The notes beneath the pieces were generated by a model. The model saw only the letters and a program-made list of their open reading frames with translations. It did no database searches and was not told the DNA's origin. This document shows, one piece after another, positions 33,713 to 44,100 of a DNA stretch of 64,000 bases. The translations under genes were made by a program, and so were the position numbers. Origin of the DNA: Timema cristinae (Eukaryota; Arthropoda; Insecta; Phasmatodea; Timematidae); NCBI GenBank assembly GCA_039000515.1, contig JBCFYV010011135.1:32517876-32581875 (forward strand), given 5' to 3'. Within the stretch, counting starts at the first letter, position 1. Each line of letters starts with the position of its first letter.

Positions 33713-34763
33713 ACGTTACTGTTAGACAGCTACCATAACGCTACTGTTAGACAGCTACCATAACGAGACTGTTAGACAGCTACCATAACGAGACTGTTAG
33801 ACAGCTACCATAACGCTACTGTTAGACAGCTACCATAGCGCTACTGTTAGACAGCTACCATAACGCTACTGTTAGACAGCTACCGTAACGAGACTGTTAG
33901 ACAGCTACCATAGCGAGACTGTTAGACAGCTACCATAACGAGACTGTTAGACAGCTACCATAGCGCTACTGTTAGACAGCTACCATAGCGCTACTGTTAG
34001 ACAGCTACCATAGCGCTACTGTTAGACAGCTACCATAGCGAGACTGTTAGACAGCTACCATAACGAGACTGTTAGACACCTACCGTAACGAGACTGTTAG
34101 ACAGCTACCATAACGCTACTGTTAAACAGCTACCATAACGAGACTGTTAGACAGCTACCATAGCGAGACTGTTAGACAGCTACCATAACGAGACTTTTAG
34201 ACAGCTACCATAACGCTACTGTTAGACAGCTACCATAGCGAGACTGTTAGACAGCTACCATAACGTGACTGTTAGACAGCTACCATAGCGCTACTGTTAG
34301 ACAGCTACCATAGCGCTACTGTTAGACAGCTACCATAGCGCTACTGTTAGACAGCTACCATAGCGAGACTGTTAGACAGCTACCATAACGAGACTGTTAA
34401 ACAGCTACCATAGCGCTACTGTTAGACAGCTACCATAGCGCTACTGTTAGACAGCTACCATAGCGCTACTGTTAGACAGCTACCATAGCGCTACTGTTAG
34501 ACAGCTACCATAGCGCTACTGTTAGACAGCTACCATAGCGAGACTGTTAGACAGCTACCATAACGAGACTGTTAGACAGCTACCATAGCGCTACTGTTAG
34601 ACAGCTACCATAACGTTACTGTTAGACAGCTACCATAACGAGACTGTTAGACAGCTACCATAACGCTACTGTTAGACAGCTACCATAACGTTACTGTTAG
34701 ACAGCTACCATAACGAGACTGTTAGACAGCTACCATAACGCTACTGTTAGACAGCTACCATAA
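33713..34763 (+). repeat. 25-bp minisatellite, 42 copies
   Basis: Unit gctactgttagacagctacc + ataac (25 bp). Units differ mainly at two places: ctac or agac at the start, and a or g in the ata(a/g)cg end. They make runs of one type (for example five consecutive ctac/g units at 34415-34535) that look like local block duplications. Confidence 0.97.
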
Positions 34764-34835
34764 AAAGCTACTGAGTCCACACTAGCGGTTTAAATGCCGC
34801 GGTTGTTGCTTCCATTTGTGCAGAATGGTTTAAAA
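34764..34835. other. flank of the 25-bp array
   Basis: Contains cactagcggtttaaatgccg, a partial direct repeat of the sequence on the left side of the array (33643). Confidence 0.5.
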
Positions 34836-34942
34836 ATGAACGCCCTCAGTACACCCGACTGAGATTCGAACCTCGATCTCCCCGTCATTGGTTGTCCAGT
34901 CTACTGCGAGAGTAGCGACCTAGACCATGCGGCCACTGAATA
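34836..34942 (-). mobile_element. SINE-C head, tail missing
   Basis: Complement: cctcagtacacccgactgag, attcgaacctcgatctcccc (B box complement), then gtctactgcgagagtagc and gaccatgcggccactgaa (head). The A box complement is visible. Confidence 0.7.
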
Positions 34943-35619
34943 ATTAATCACGTTGATTCCATCATGTCTTATTACGCCTTAAAACAAGGATTATGAAGCG
35001 GCAGGAGGTATATCTCCTCGTCAATCCTAAATCCTCCTGTTTTAAATATAAGTCACACGATCTAACATTTCATTTTGATGAAAAACTGGAATTTTATTTA
35101 CTCTTTTCTTCACTATAAAATGCCTGGAAAATTGTAATTACATGGATTTAAACATTCCAATAATATATCATTCCCATTTATATTCAAAATCACAACACTA
35201 TAAATGAGAGCGGGTAGTAAGATTTATTTGTTTTAAGTTGTTAAGTTGCAAGGTATCGCGACATCTTTCTACGTCTCTTACATAAAAAAAACGTAGTTTA
35301 GTCAACACAGATGTACCTTAATGACCGAACCTCTATTTTTCTAGGAAGCTTCGAGAAGGAAATGTCGCTTGATATACCCCTTAAGGGTATGCAACTCCTC
35401 ACTTTTCTTTCCTGACTAGGAGCCATGTAGGTAGAGTCTATGAGAGTCTTAATCCGTGTTTTTACCGGAATATAAATCTCGCGTGTCGGTAATTGTCTTA
35501 CACATGACGTAATAGTCGGGCATTTAAATTAAAGTCATTAACGTGTGAAATATTAAGAAAAAAACTGTTTATCTATTTATAATAAATACTATAAAATACC
35601 AGAGACTTTGATTTCTAAA
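34943..35619. other. non-coding, nothing recognised
   Basis: AT-rich sequence. ctcctcgtcaatcctaaatc near 35016 is not assigned. No gene. Confidence 0.35.
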
Positions 35620-35911
35620 ATTGTGACCTGGTGATCTATGGGTAAGGTGTCGGACTTCTGTGCTGAGGGGTCCGGGGTTCAATCCTCGGTCCCGGCACAG
35701 ATTTATCTGATTACCAAACCCTTCCTTCACCTCTGACAAGACATCTTGTGAATGTGTGGAATACCAGGCCTCCACCGTGGTTCGGATCCCACGTTAAACT
35801 GTAGGTCCTCCATTTCATCTCACAATCACCTTACCATTACACATTAGCGTAAGTGCGTATAATCCGAACGGGTAGTAAGACGCGATGCTGATAGTAATAA
35901 TAATAATAATT
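35620..35911 (+). mobile_element. SINE-B copy, full length, target duplication
   Basis: Head gacctggtgatctatgggta, B box ggggttcaatcctcggtccc, the whole body, and tail taatccgaacgggtagtaag then (AAT)n. The word atttctaa occurs at 35611-35618 and 35909-35916. Confidence 0.92.
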
Positions 35912-36962
35912 TCTAACATAAGATATCGCCTCTTTTACAGATAACAATCTTTGACCCGATTTGATTAATTATGATAACAATTGTCACCCTAATTGTGGCG
36001 AACAAACATTAATATATCAGGCTAGCTCTTTTAAACGTTACAAAATATAGGAGATTTGAAAGTAAAATGGAGCTTTATAACACTTATTTGTGCTCTGGAA
36101 AAGTTGGGAGATTAAAAAATATAGTTTAGCTGGACATAATAACTACCCGTTCCGTTAAAACTCGTATTTGGTTGGTTACAGCTTGTACTGAATTAAGTGC
36201 GGAAATATCGCCAGTTATGTCCGGAGACATAAGGTCTGTCTGTCTGTCCTCGGACAAGCTGTTGCGTCGTCTATGGCTAAAGGACACGAGATGATACATC
36301 CTCTCTTTCTTCACATCTGGCACAGGATGTACGCTTAAAAGGATCCCTCACTACATCCTCCAAAATGTTTCGATAAATTAGGTCTGCGTTTCTTCAGAAT
36401 TTTAGAGGTCGTTAAATTCAAATGCGTGTTCAGAGTAAAAAAAAAAAAGATTTTATGACACATTCTTGAACTTTTTTTTTATCTAGTGAGTTATACATTT
36501 TCAAAATATGGCTACCCTCCTTCACCTATTCTACCCCCTCTGATAAAAGTAACACCTTGTTAATACTAAATTAGGAATTCCTCAACCTCTCTTTCCACAA
36601 ATCTTGGGTGAATCCCCCAACCTCTATTTCCACAAATCTTGGGTGAATCCCTCAACCCCTCCCTCATATAATCGTGTCTAAATCCAGGACTCGCCTCCAT
36701 CCTGAGTGCAATAAGGATCTTCAAAGGACCTTCAAAGTCCACACGCTACTCTCTGTCGTGCATAACTAAGTTCTGCCATTTCCTGTCGTTCACAAGTTTT
36801 ATCGCATTGTTTTTATTGTTTGCTTTTATCTTTCCTTTCATTGTGAAAGAAACAATCTCAGGTGTTTTTCCTCCCCTATTCGGCCGAGTTATCAAAGTAG
36901 CTTATCTATGTTAGAGGAAAACATTAGTGTTATAATCATACGGAAATTATTGTGTGAAAATT
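35912..36962. other. non-coding, nothing certain
   Basis: A minus-strand open frame at 36126-36323 (RMYHLVSFSHRRRNSLSEDR..) is not recognised. At 36570-36670 a short tandem repeat of ctcaacctctatttccacaa and atcttgggtgaatccc is seen in two to three worn copies. Confidence 0.4.
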
Positions 36963-37186
36963 GGTATCTATAGCCCCGTGATCGAGCGCCAATTAAAATG
37001 TTCTCGTTATCTGATGAGATAATTGGTAATTATAGCCCCGTGATCGAGAGCCAATTATAATGATTTTTGGTATCTGCTGATATAATTGGTAATTATAGCC
37101 CCGTGATCGACAGCCAACTATAATGATATTTGGTAATAAATGAGATAATTGGTATTTATAGCCCCGTGATCGAGCCCCAATTATTG
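36963..37186 (+). repeat. 62/63-bp tandem repeat, ~4 copies
   Basis: Each unit has tatagccccgtgatcga then gccaattataatg and gataattggtaat. Starts of tagccccgtg fall at 36971, 37033, 37096 and 37159. Units have diverged from each other more than in the other arrays, so it is older. Confidence 0.9.
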
Positions 37187-38654
37187 TAATATTTCTTACA
37201 CTTATGAAATAAGTAAGACCTTTAAAATTGCACACGATTTATTTAGATCATGCCACTGATTTATTACAACGTTCTGTATATTTATGCTACCGGCACTGTT
37301 AACATTTTGTATTACTGCTATATTACCGAGTTTTGTTTTATTACAAAGTTCTTGTATATTGCTTGCTGTCCACTGTAATGGATTCATACGCACAAGCGGC
37401 TAATATATGACCTACCCCTCGCCTCTCGGACCTCTTGTAACCAGTGTCAAAACCAACTACTCGAAAGAGTCCTGGTGACAAGTGTCGTGAAGGCTAGATA
37501 TCTCTTGGGTAGAGGGAGCTAGCGTCACTTCTTTTTTGGTAAACACTACGGAGTTGTTTTTTGAAAGAACAAAATAAGTTTATATGGTTAAATTCTTTGA
37601 CATTAGTTCTAAAAGCGCGTGATTCTTCATGGATTAAGTATTGAAAGGATATTTTACATACAATACTTTAAAGAAAAATGCACTTAATCCATGACTTTTT
37701 TTAATATATGAGAGGGGTACAAATCAGTACCATTACAATGTAAAGTTGTATAAACATGTTTTTAAAAAGCTTATTTAAAATTAAGTGTAAAGAAAAATAT
37801 AACATTGACTAAGCTTTTTTTTTAGTAAGCTGCAATGATCAAAAATTAAATTAACAAATCATGGAATATAAATATTTGGGGTAAAAAAATTAGCAACTTA
37901 AGGGGACCATCCCGGTAAGAGAAAAATTGCCGAGCTCTAACACAATATTTAATTCTACAATATATTATTTCAAAATATGTTTCACACCAAAATAAAGTAG
38001 AAAGTTTATCTATCCTCCATTTTTTCTTAAAACAGTTCTATATTTTGTCTCGAAACCAAGCAAGTTCCACTTGGCTGCCAGGACACCATAACAAACCAGG
38101 AGGTGTTCAAGATAGCTCCTGGTCCGTTACCCAAGAAGTTGCACAGTAGACGAGGCACGATAAAATATATACACGGCTGTAACCTTCACCGAGTTGCTCT
38201 GTTGCGTGTGAAAATACATCACACCCTGGTAGTAGTAGCGCGTCCGGTTCTGGTTCGACTACCGCGCACGTCTTATCAAGTTTTTATTTTCCTGTGACCT
38301 TTCCGACTGCAGGAACGTATACAGAAAAGGGTGGTAGGGGGCTCGTAGGGCTGCACCCCCCCCCTCCAATTCCAAACAAAAATTAAAGATGATTAAAAAA
38401 TATTAAATTATCTTGTTAGTAAATTTCTAATTAAAAAATACAGTAGTAATTAATTTCATCTCTCACTTTCTTAACAGGACTAAATTTCGTGAATAATAAG
38501 ATTTAATAATATGTTCATGATTTCCTCCACAAACGGAGATAAAAATGTATGTCAAAACTTTGTTTAAAAAAAATTATAGTTGATCTGTGGTTAATGTGTA
38601 ATTAATATACTTTTTATGACTTTAATTAGAAAATGTATTATATTATTATAAAAA
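37187..38654. other. non-coding, nothing recognised
   Basis: AT-rich sequence with a GC-richer island at 38040-38300 (ccaagaagttgcacag, ggttcgactaccgcgc). No conserved protein frame or splice structure could be assigned there. C run at 38356-38365. Confidence 0.35.
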
Positions 38655-39136
38655 ACTAGATAGCTGTTGCCCGCGGCTTTGCTCGCGTGGAAGTTGATTA
38701 TATACAAATACGAAAATATACATATGTATTTACAGATTAATTTAAAATATTACGTTACGTTGATGACCATAACTTGACCTCAGATCAAAAATAATGCAAG
38801 TCCGATACAAACTTTCACCCCTTTTTCATCCCTTATTAAATAAAATTTCCAAAATTCCTGAAACACGTATTTATTTGTTTTACGTCAATAACCGAAATAC
38901 AAAATTTTGTTTATGTAACTTTCAAAATGACGGACTTTCATACATATTATCATCCCCTATTATCATCCCCTATTTCGACCCCTTTGGGGTGGAATTTTCT
39001 AAAATCCTTTCTTGGTGGGTGCCTACATAACAAAATGAATATACAGTCCGAATTTCATGATTGTAGCCTTGATAGTTTGCGCTCGGCGATGATGAATCAG
39101 TCAGTCAGTCAGGACATGTTATTTTATAAGTATAGA
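38655..39136 (+). mobile_element. interspersed repeat of the CCCGCGGCTT type
   Basis: Starts actagatagctgttgcccgc and ggctttgctcgcgtgg, contains tcccctatttcgaccccttt and gtgggtgcctacataac, ends tcagtcagtcagtcaggaca and ttataagtatagatta. I recall such termini (CCCGCGRCTT head, TCAGTCAGTCAG..TATATAGAT end) from repeats common in arthropod genomes. The exact class is not certain from sequence alone. Only one copy is in the window. Confidence 0.6.
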
Positions 39137-39146
39137 TTAACTTTTT

Positions 39147-39149
39147 ACA

Positions 39150-39226
<77 letters not shown>
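39147..39226. repeat. (CA)n microsatellite, ~40 repeats
   Basis: Uninterrupted CA dinucleotides directly after the end of the preceding interspersed repeat, possibly grown from its tail. Confidence 0.97.
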
Positions 39227-39227
<1 letters not shown>

Positions 39228-39459
39228 GGAAAGGAACATTCACTTCTTTTTATTTTGAATTATCGGAAGATACTTTTAAATATTGTCACGTAGTGTTTTA
39301 ATTTACTACGATGGTCACGCTTCTTGATAAAACTAAAAAAAATTATTAAAATAATTATTCTGATGAGGTCACGTGGCGGGAATAGCTTTTACATAATTCA
39401 TATTTTTGTCATCCGCGATGGTCTGTGTCGTTTTATGGAACTACTTCTTTATTCTCTTT

Positions 39460-39625
39460 AAATGGTTTCCCCTATCACAGTATTTAATTCACGTCCGGGG
39501 GGAGGGGGGGGGGCTGGCTGTTGTGTTTGTTCTAGATTTAAGTTAGGTAATAAGGTTTGTTCTGATATAATCAATAGGTTCAGAAAGTGCACGTTAAATA
39601 ACTTGAATAAACAAAAAAACAAAAA
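39460..39625 (+). mobile_element. SINE-D 3' half
   Basis: tggtttcccctatcacagta, a G-rich block, ggctggctgttgtgtttgtt, then ataggttcagaaagtgcacg and ttaaataacttgaataaac with an A-rich end. Matches the 3' part of 6065-6345 and the fragment at 1-75. Confidence 0.6.
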
Positions 39626-40080
39626 GGAAATTATAATTTTACTTGTATTCGACATCGCCAAGAGTCGAACACGCTCCTACCGTAAATTTGGCAGGTGCGA
39701 GCGACCGTTACTAACCGTCATTGTCAAGTGGGCGGTTGGGGAGCGGGAAAATGAGGGGCTTACCGAGTCATCCGGACCGTTGAATGTAATGAGGGGAAGG
39801 AGGGAGGGGAAAGGTCACCGGTGACTTCCCATGGCTTTCGCTCTAAAACACACAGAAGTGATCTTTTTCACACACGTGACTAAAGGTCGGTACGAGTGTA
39901 GTCTGGCTTGTGTTGCAACGATCTTATCTGAACGTAACTCAAGTTGGCCCGCTACATTGCTGAAAAAACCCTTTTTTTGTCTAATCGTTTGTTCTTTATT
40001 TGTGCTCATATGTGCCCGAACATGAACATTTGTGCTGTGAAACTGGCCAATTTAGAAAATATTTAATGTGGTGGGCCAAC
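39626..40080. other. left flank of the palindromic element
   Basis: From about 39940 the words agttggcccgctacatt, ttgtgctcatatgtgcccga and acatgaacatttgtgct anticipate the palindromic element and belong to the same repeat. 39626-39930 is unassigned and GC-richer. Confidence 0.4.
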
Positions 40081-40800
40081 TTGAGCTCAAGCTAGCCACC
40101 ACACACTTGAAAAACACAACATAACCAAATTTATTTAAGTCAATCCATTGTGCTCCATTTGTGCTCATATGTGCCCGAAAATGAACATTTGTGCTTTAAA
40201 ATTAGAAAATCTAAAGAACAATTAATGTGGCGGGCTAACTTGAGTCTTCCCTATACCATAACCTGTAGAAAAATTGAGTTCAAGCTGGCCCGCCACATTT
40301 TTAAATATCAATGTAACAAAATTCTGTTTTCACCATTCGTTTGTTTTTCGTTTGTGTTCAAATGTGCCCAAAAATGAGTATTTGTGCTCTAAAATTAGAA
40401 AATCTAGAAAACAGTTAATGTGGTGGGCTAGCTTGAGCTCTAGTTGGATCGCCTTCATTAAATGTTATCTAAAAGGCCTAGTTTCACAGCACTATAGTTC
40501 ATGTTCGGGCACATATGAGCACAAACTAAGAACAAACGAATGGTGAATACAGAATTTTGTTACATTGATATTTAAAAATGTGGCTGGCCAGCTTGAACTA
40601 TATTTTTCTACAGTTTATGATATAGGGAAGATTCAAGTTAGCCCGCCACATTAAATGTTCTCTAGAGTTTCTAATTTTAAAGCACAAATGTTCATTTTCG
40701 GGCACATATGAGCACAAATGGAACACAATGGATTGACTTATATAAATTTGGTTATGTTGTGTTTTTCAATATGTGGCGGGCTAGATTGAGTCAATTTGCG
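40081..40800. repeat. palindromic element, ~720 bp, with internal direct repeats
   Basis: The left arm (40081-40335: caaccatgtggcggg-type blocks, catttgtgctcatatgtgcc, cgaaaatgaacatttgtgct, atttttaaatatcaatgtaa) is matched in reverse by the right arm (40500-40800: gggcacatatgagcacaaat, ttacattgatatttaaaaat, aatatgtggcgggct). Within each arm, units of about 130-150 bp with tgtgctcatatgtgcccg and gtggcgggctaacttgag are repeated directly. No open frame. The class is unknown; it adjoins the start of the large satellite. Confidence 0.75.
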
Positions 40801-40814
40801 ACATTAAATCTATG

Positions 40815-41160
40815 TAAAGCCGAATATACTAAAAGAGACATACGATAAAAAAATTTGTTTCACGGCTCCTAATGTATCAAATAACATAGTAAAACGAAGT
40901 CTGGATTTACGCACATTAAAAGAATTACAGTCGATACATATAAAAATATTTTACTGGTCTTGTGAGTCAACAACACTAAAAATGAACCATTAACATCAAA
41001 ATATTCAAGATATACTTTAAAAATAATATAGGTGTTTTGAATACAAAATTCACAAGACAATAAAATATTGGCGAAAGAGACTCTAAATACATTATATAAT
41101 TTCCCATATGGGAAGCCTTTAGAATTACCACTAAATGAGATTTCACATGTTACGATCGGA
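40815..41160 (+). repeat. edge of the large satellite, diverged monomer
   Basis: cgataaaaaaatttgtttca, cggctcctaatgtatcaaat and acgcacattaaaagaattac align with the satellite words cggataaaaaatttagcttc, tggctcttccgtagtcaac and acgtacataaaaaaattcac, but with many differences. A worn edge copy next to cleaner copies is normal for satellite borders. Confidence 0.7.
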
Positions 41161-44100
41161 TAAAAAATTTAGCTTTTAAGGGTTTTTATGTAATCCACAT
41201 ATATAATAAAGGAAGGGCTCGGATTTACATACATTAAAAAAGTTCACAAGACCCGAAAAGATAGGAGATTAGATGGTCTCTTATGCACTTCAATATTACA
41301 AGATTGGTGGAAAAATTGGTGGAAAAATCACGAATATTCAAAATAACTCTAAAACTATTGATTTTTCATATAAAAATTCCCCAACTATAAGGAAGGCCCT
41401 GGAATTACCTACTTAAAGAAAGCTTAAATGTTTTGATCGAATAAAAAACTAAGTTGTTACCGGCTCTTCTGTAGCCAACATATATGGTAAACATAAACAT
41501 TAAAAAAAATCACAAAACATGATCCGATAGAAAAGTGTAATTTAAATGTTGACTCGTGCACTTCAATATTACCAAATTGCCGGACACACTACACAAACAT
41601 TCAAAATAACTCTAAAAATATCGATTTTTCACATAAAAATTCCTTATCTAAAACGAAGTCCCTGGAATAACCTACTTAAAAAGAAATTACATGTTACGAT
41701 CGGATAAAAAATTTAGCTTCACTGGCTCTTCCGCAGTCAACATACATGGTAAAATGAAGGGCTCGGATTTACGTACATAAAAAAATTCACAAGACTCGAT
41801 AATATAAAAGATTATATGGTGTCTTGTGCAGTCCCACAAAATTGCCAGACACATCACAAATTCAAAACCATATCAATATATTCAAAATAACTCTAAATAC
41901 TATATGAATTTTTCATATAAAAATTTCCACATATAATGGAAGGCCTTGGAATTAACTCCACCTAAATGAGATTTCACTTTACGATTCGGATAAAAAAATT
42001 AGCTTTTTATGAGTTTTTATGTAATCCACAATATAAAAAAAGGAAGGGCTCTGATTTACATACATTAAAAAAATTCACAAGACCGAAAGAAAGGAATTTA
42101 ATGGTCTCTATGCACTTCAATATACAAATTGGTGGACAAAATCACAATATTCAAAATAACTCTAAAAATATCGATTTTTCATATAAAAATTCCTTATGTA
42201 AAACGAAGTCCCTGGAATAACCTACTTAAAAAGAGATTACATGTTACGATCGGATAAAAAATTTAGCTTCACTGGCTCTTCCGTTGTCAACATACATGGT
42301 AAATTGAAGGGCTCGGATTTACGTACATAAAAAAATTCACAAGACTCGATAATATAAAAGATTATATGGTGTCTTGTGCAGTCCCACAAAATTGCCAGAC
42401 ACATCACAAATATTCAAAATAACTTTAAAAATATCAATTTTTCATATAAAAATTTCTCAAGTAATGGGAAGGCCTTAGAATTACCCACTAAATGAGATTT
42501 CACATGTTACGATCGGATAAAAAATTTAGCTTTTATGGGTTTTTATGTAATCCACATATATAATAAAAGGAAGGGCTGGATTTACATACATTAAAAAAGT
42601 TCACAAGACCCGAAAAGATAGGAGATTAGATGGTCTCTTATGCACTTCAATATTACAAGATTGGTGGAAAAATCACCAATATTCAAAATAACTCTAAAAC
42701 TATTGATTTTTCACATAAAATTCCCCAACTATAAGGAAGGCACTGGAATTACCTACTTAAAGAAAGCTTAAATGTTTTGATCGAATAAAAAACTAAGTTG
42801 TTACCGGCTCTTCTGTAGCCAACATATATGGTAAACATAAACATTAAAAAAAATCACAAAACATGATCCGATAGAAAAGTGTAATTTAAATGTTGTCTCG
42901 TGCACTTCAATACTACCAAATTGCCGGACACACTACACAAACATTCAAAATAACTCTAAAAATATCGATTTTTCATATAAAAATTCCTTATCTAAAACGA
43001 AGTCCCTGGAATAACCTACTTAAAAAGAGATTACATGTTACGATCGGATAAAAAATTTAGCTTCACTGGCTCTTCCGTAGTCAACATATATGGTAAAATG
43101 AAGGGCTCGGATTTACATACATAAAAAAATTCACAAGACTCGATAATATGAAAGATTATATGGTGTCTTGTGCAGTCCCACAAAATTGCCAGACACATCA
43201 CAAATTTCAAATAACTCTAAAATATCTATTTTCATATAAAAATTTCTCAAGTAATGGGAAGGCCTTAGAATTACCCACTAAATGAGATTTCACATGTTAC
43301 GATCGGATAAAAAATTTAGCTTTTATGGGTTTTTATGTAATCCACATATATAATAAAAGGAAGGGCTAGGATTTACATACATTAAAAAAGTTCACAAGAC
43401 CCGAAAAGATAGGAGATTAGATGGTCTCTTATGCACTTCAATATTACAAGATTGGTGGAAAATCACCAATATTCAAAATAACTCTAAAACTATTGATTTT
43501 TCATATAAAATTCCCCAACTATAAGGAAGGCACTGGAATTACCTACTTAAAGAAAGCTTAAATGTTTTGATCGAATAAAAAACTAAGTTGTTACCGGCTC
43601 TTCTGTAGCCAACATATATGGTAAACATAAACATTAAAAAAAATCACAAAACATGATCCGATAGAAAAGTGTATTTAAATGTTGCTCGTGCACTTCAATA
43701 TACCAAATTGCCGGACACACTACACAAACATTCAAAATAACTCTAAAAATATCGATTTTTCATATAAAAATTCCTTATCTAAAACGAAGTCCCTGGAATA
43801 ACCTACTTAAAAATAATTACATGTTACGATCGGATAAAAAATTTAGCTTCACTGGCTCTTCCGCAGTCAACATACATGGTAAAATGAAGGGCTCGATTTA
43901 CGTACATAAAAAAATTCACAAGACTCGATAATATGAAAGATTATATGGTGTCTTGTGCAGTCCCACAAATTGCCAGACACATCACAAATATTCAAAATAA
44001 CTCTAAAAATATCAATTTTTCATATAAAAATTTCCAAGTAATGGGAAGGCCTTAGAATTACCCACTAAATGAGATTTCACATGTTACGATCGGATAAAAA

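Noticed and set aside
33713..34763. CRISPR array-like regular repeats (25-bp, 43-bp, 51-bp units)
   Set aside because: Repeats are directly adjacent with no unique spacers, and the genome is eukaryotic. They are minisatellites.
36126..36323. Minus-strand frame with RMYHLVSFSHRRRNSLSEDR, possibly a transposase tail
   Set aside because: Vague likeness to a hAT C-terminal motif, but the key residues are absent and no termini were found. Too weak to call.
38040..38300. GC-richer island as a possible exon
   Set aside because: Open frame of 64 codons without splice sites that fit and with no recognisable protein.
38927..39301. 124-codon frame with a long THTHTH tract
   Set aside because: Produced by reading an interspersed repeat and the adjoining CA microsatellite.
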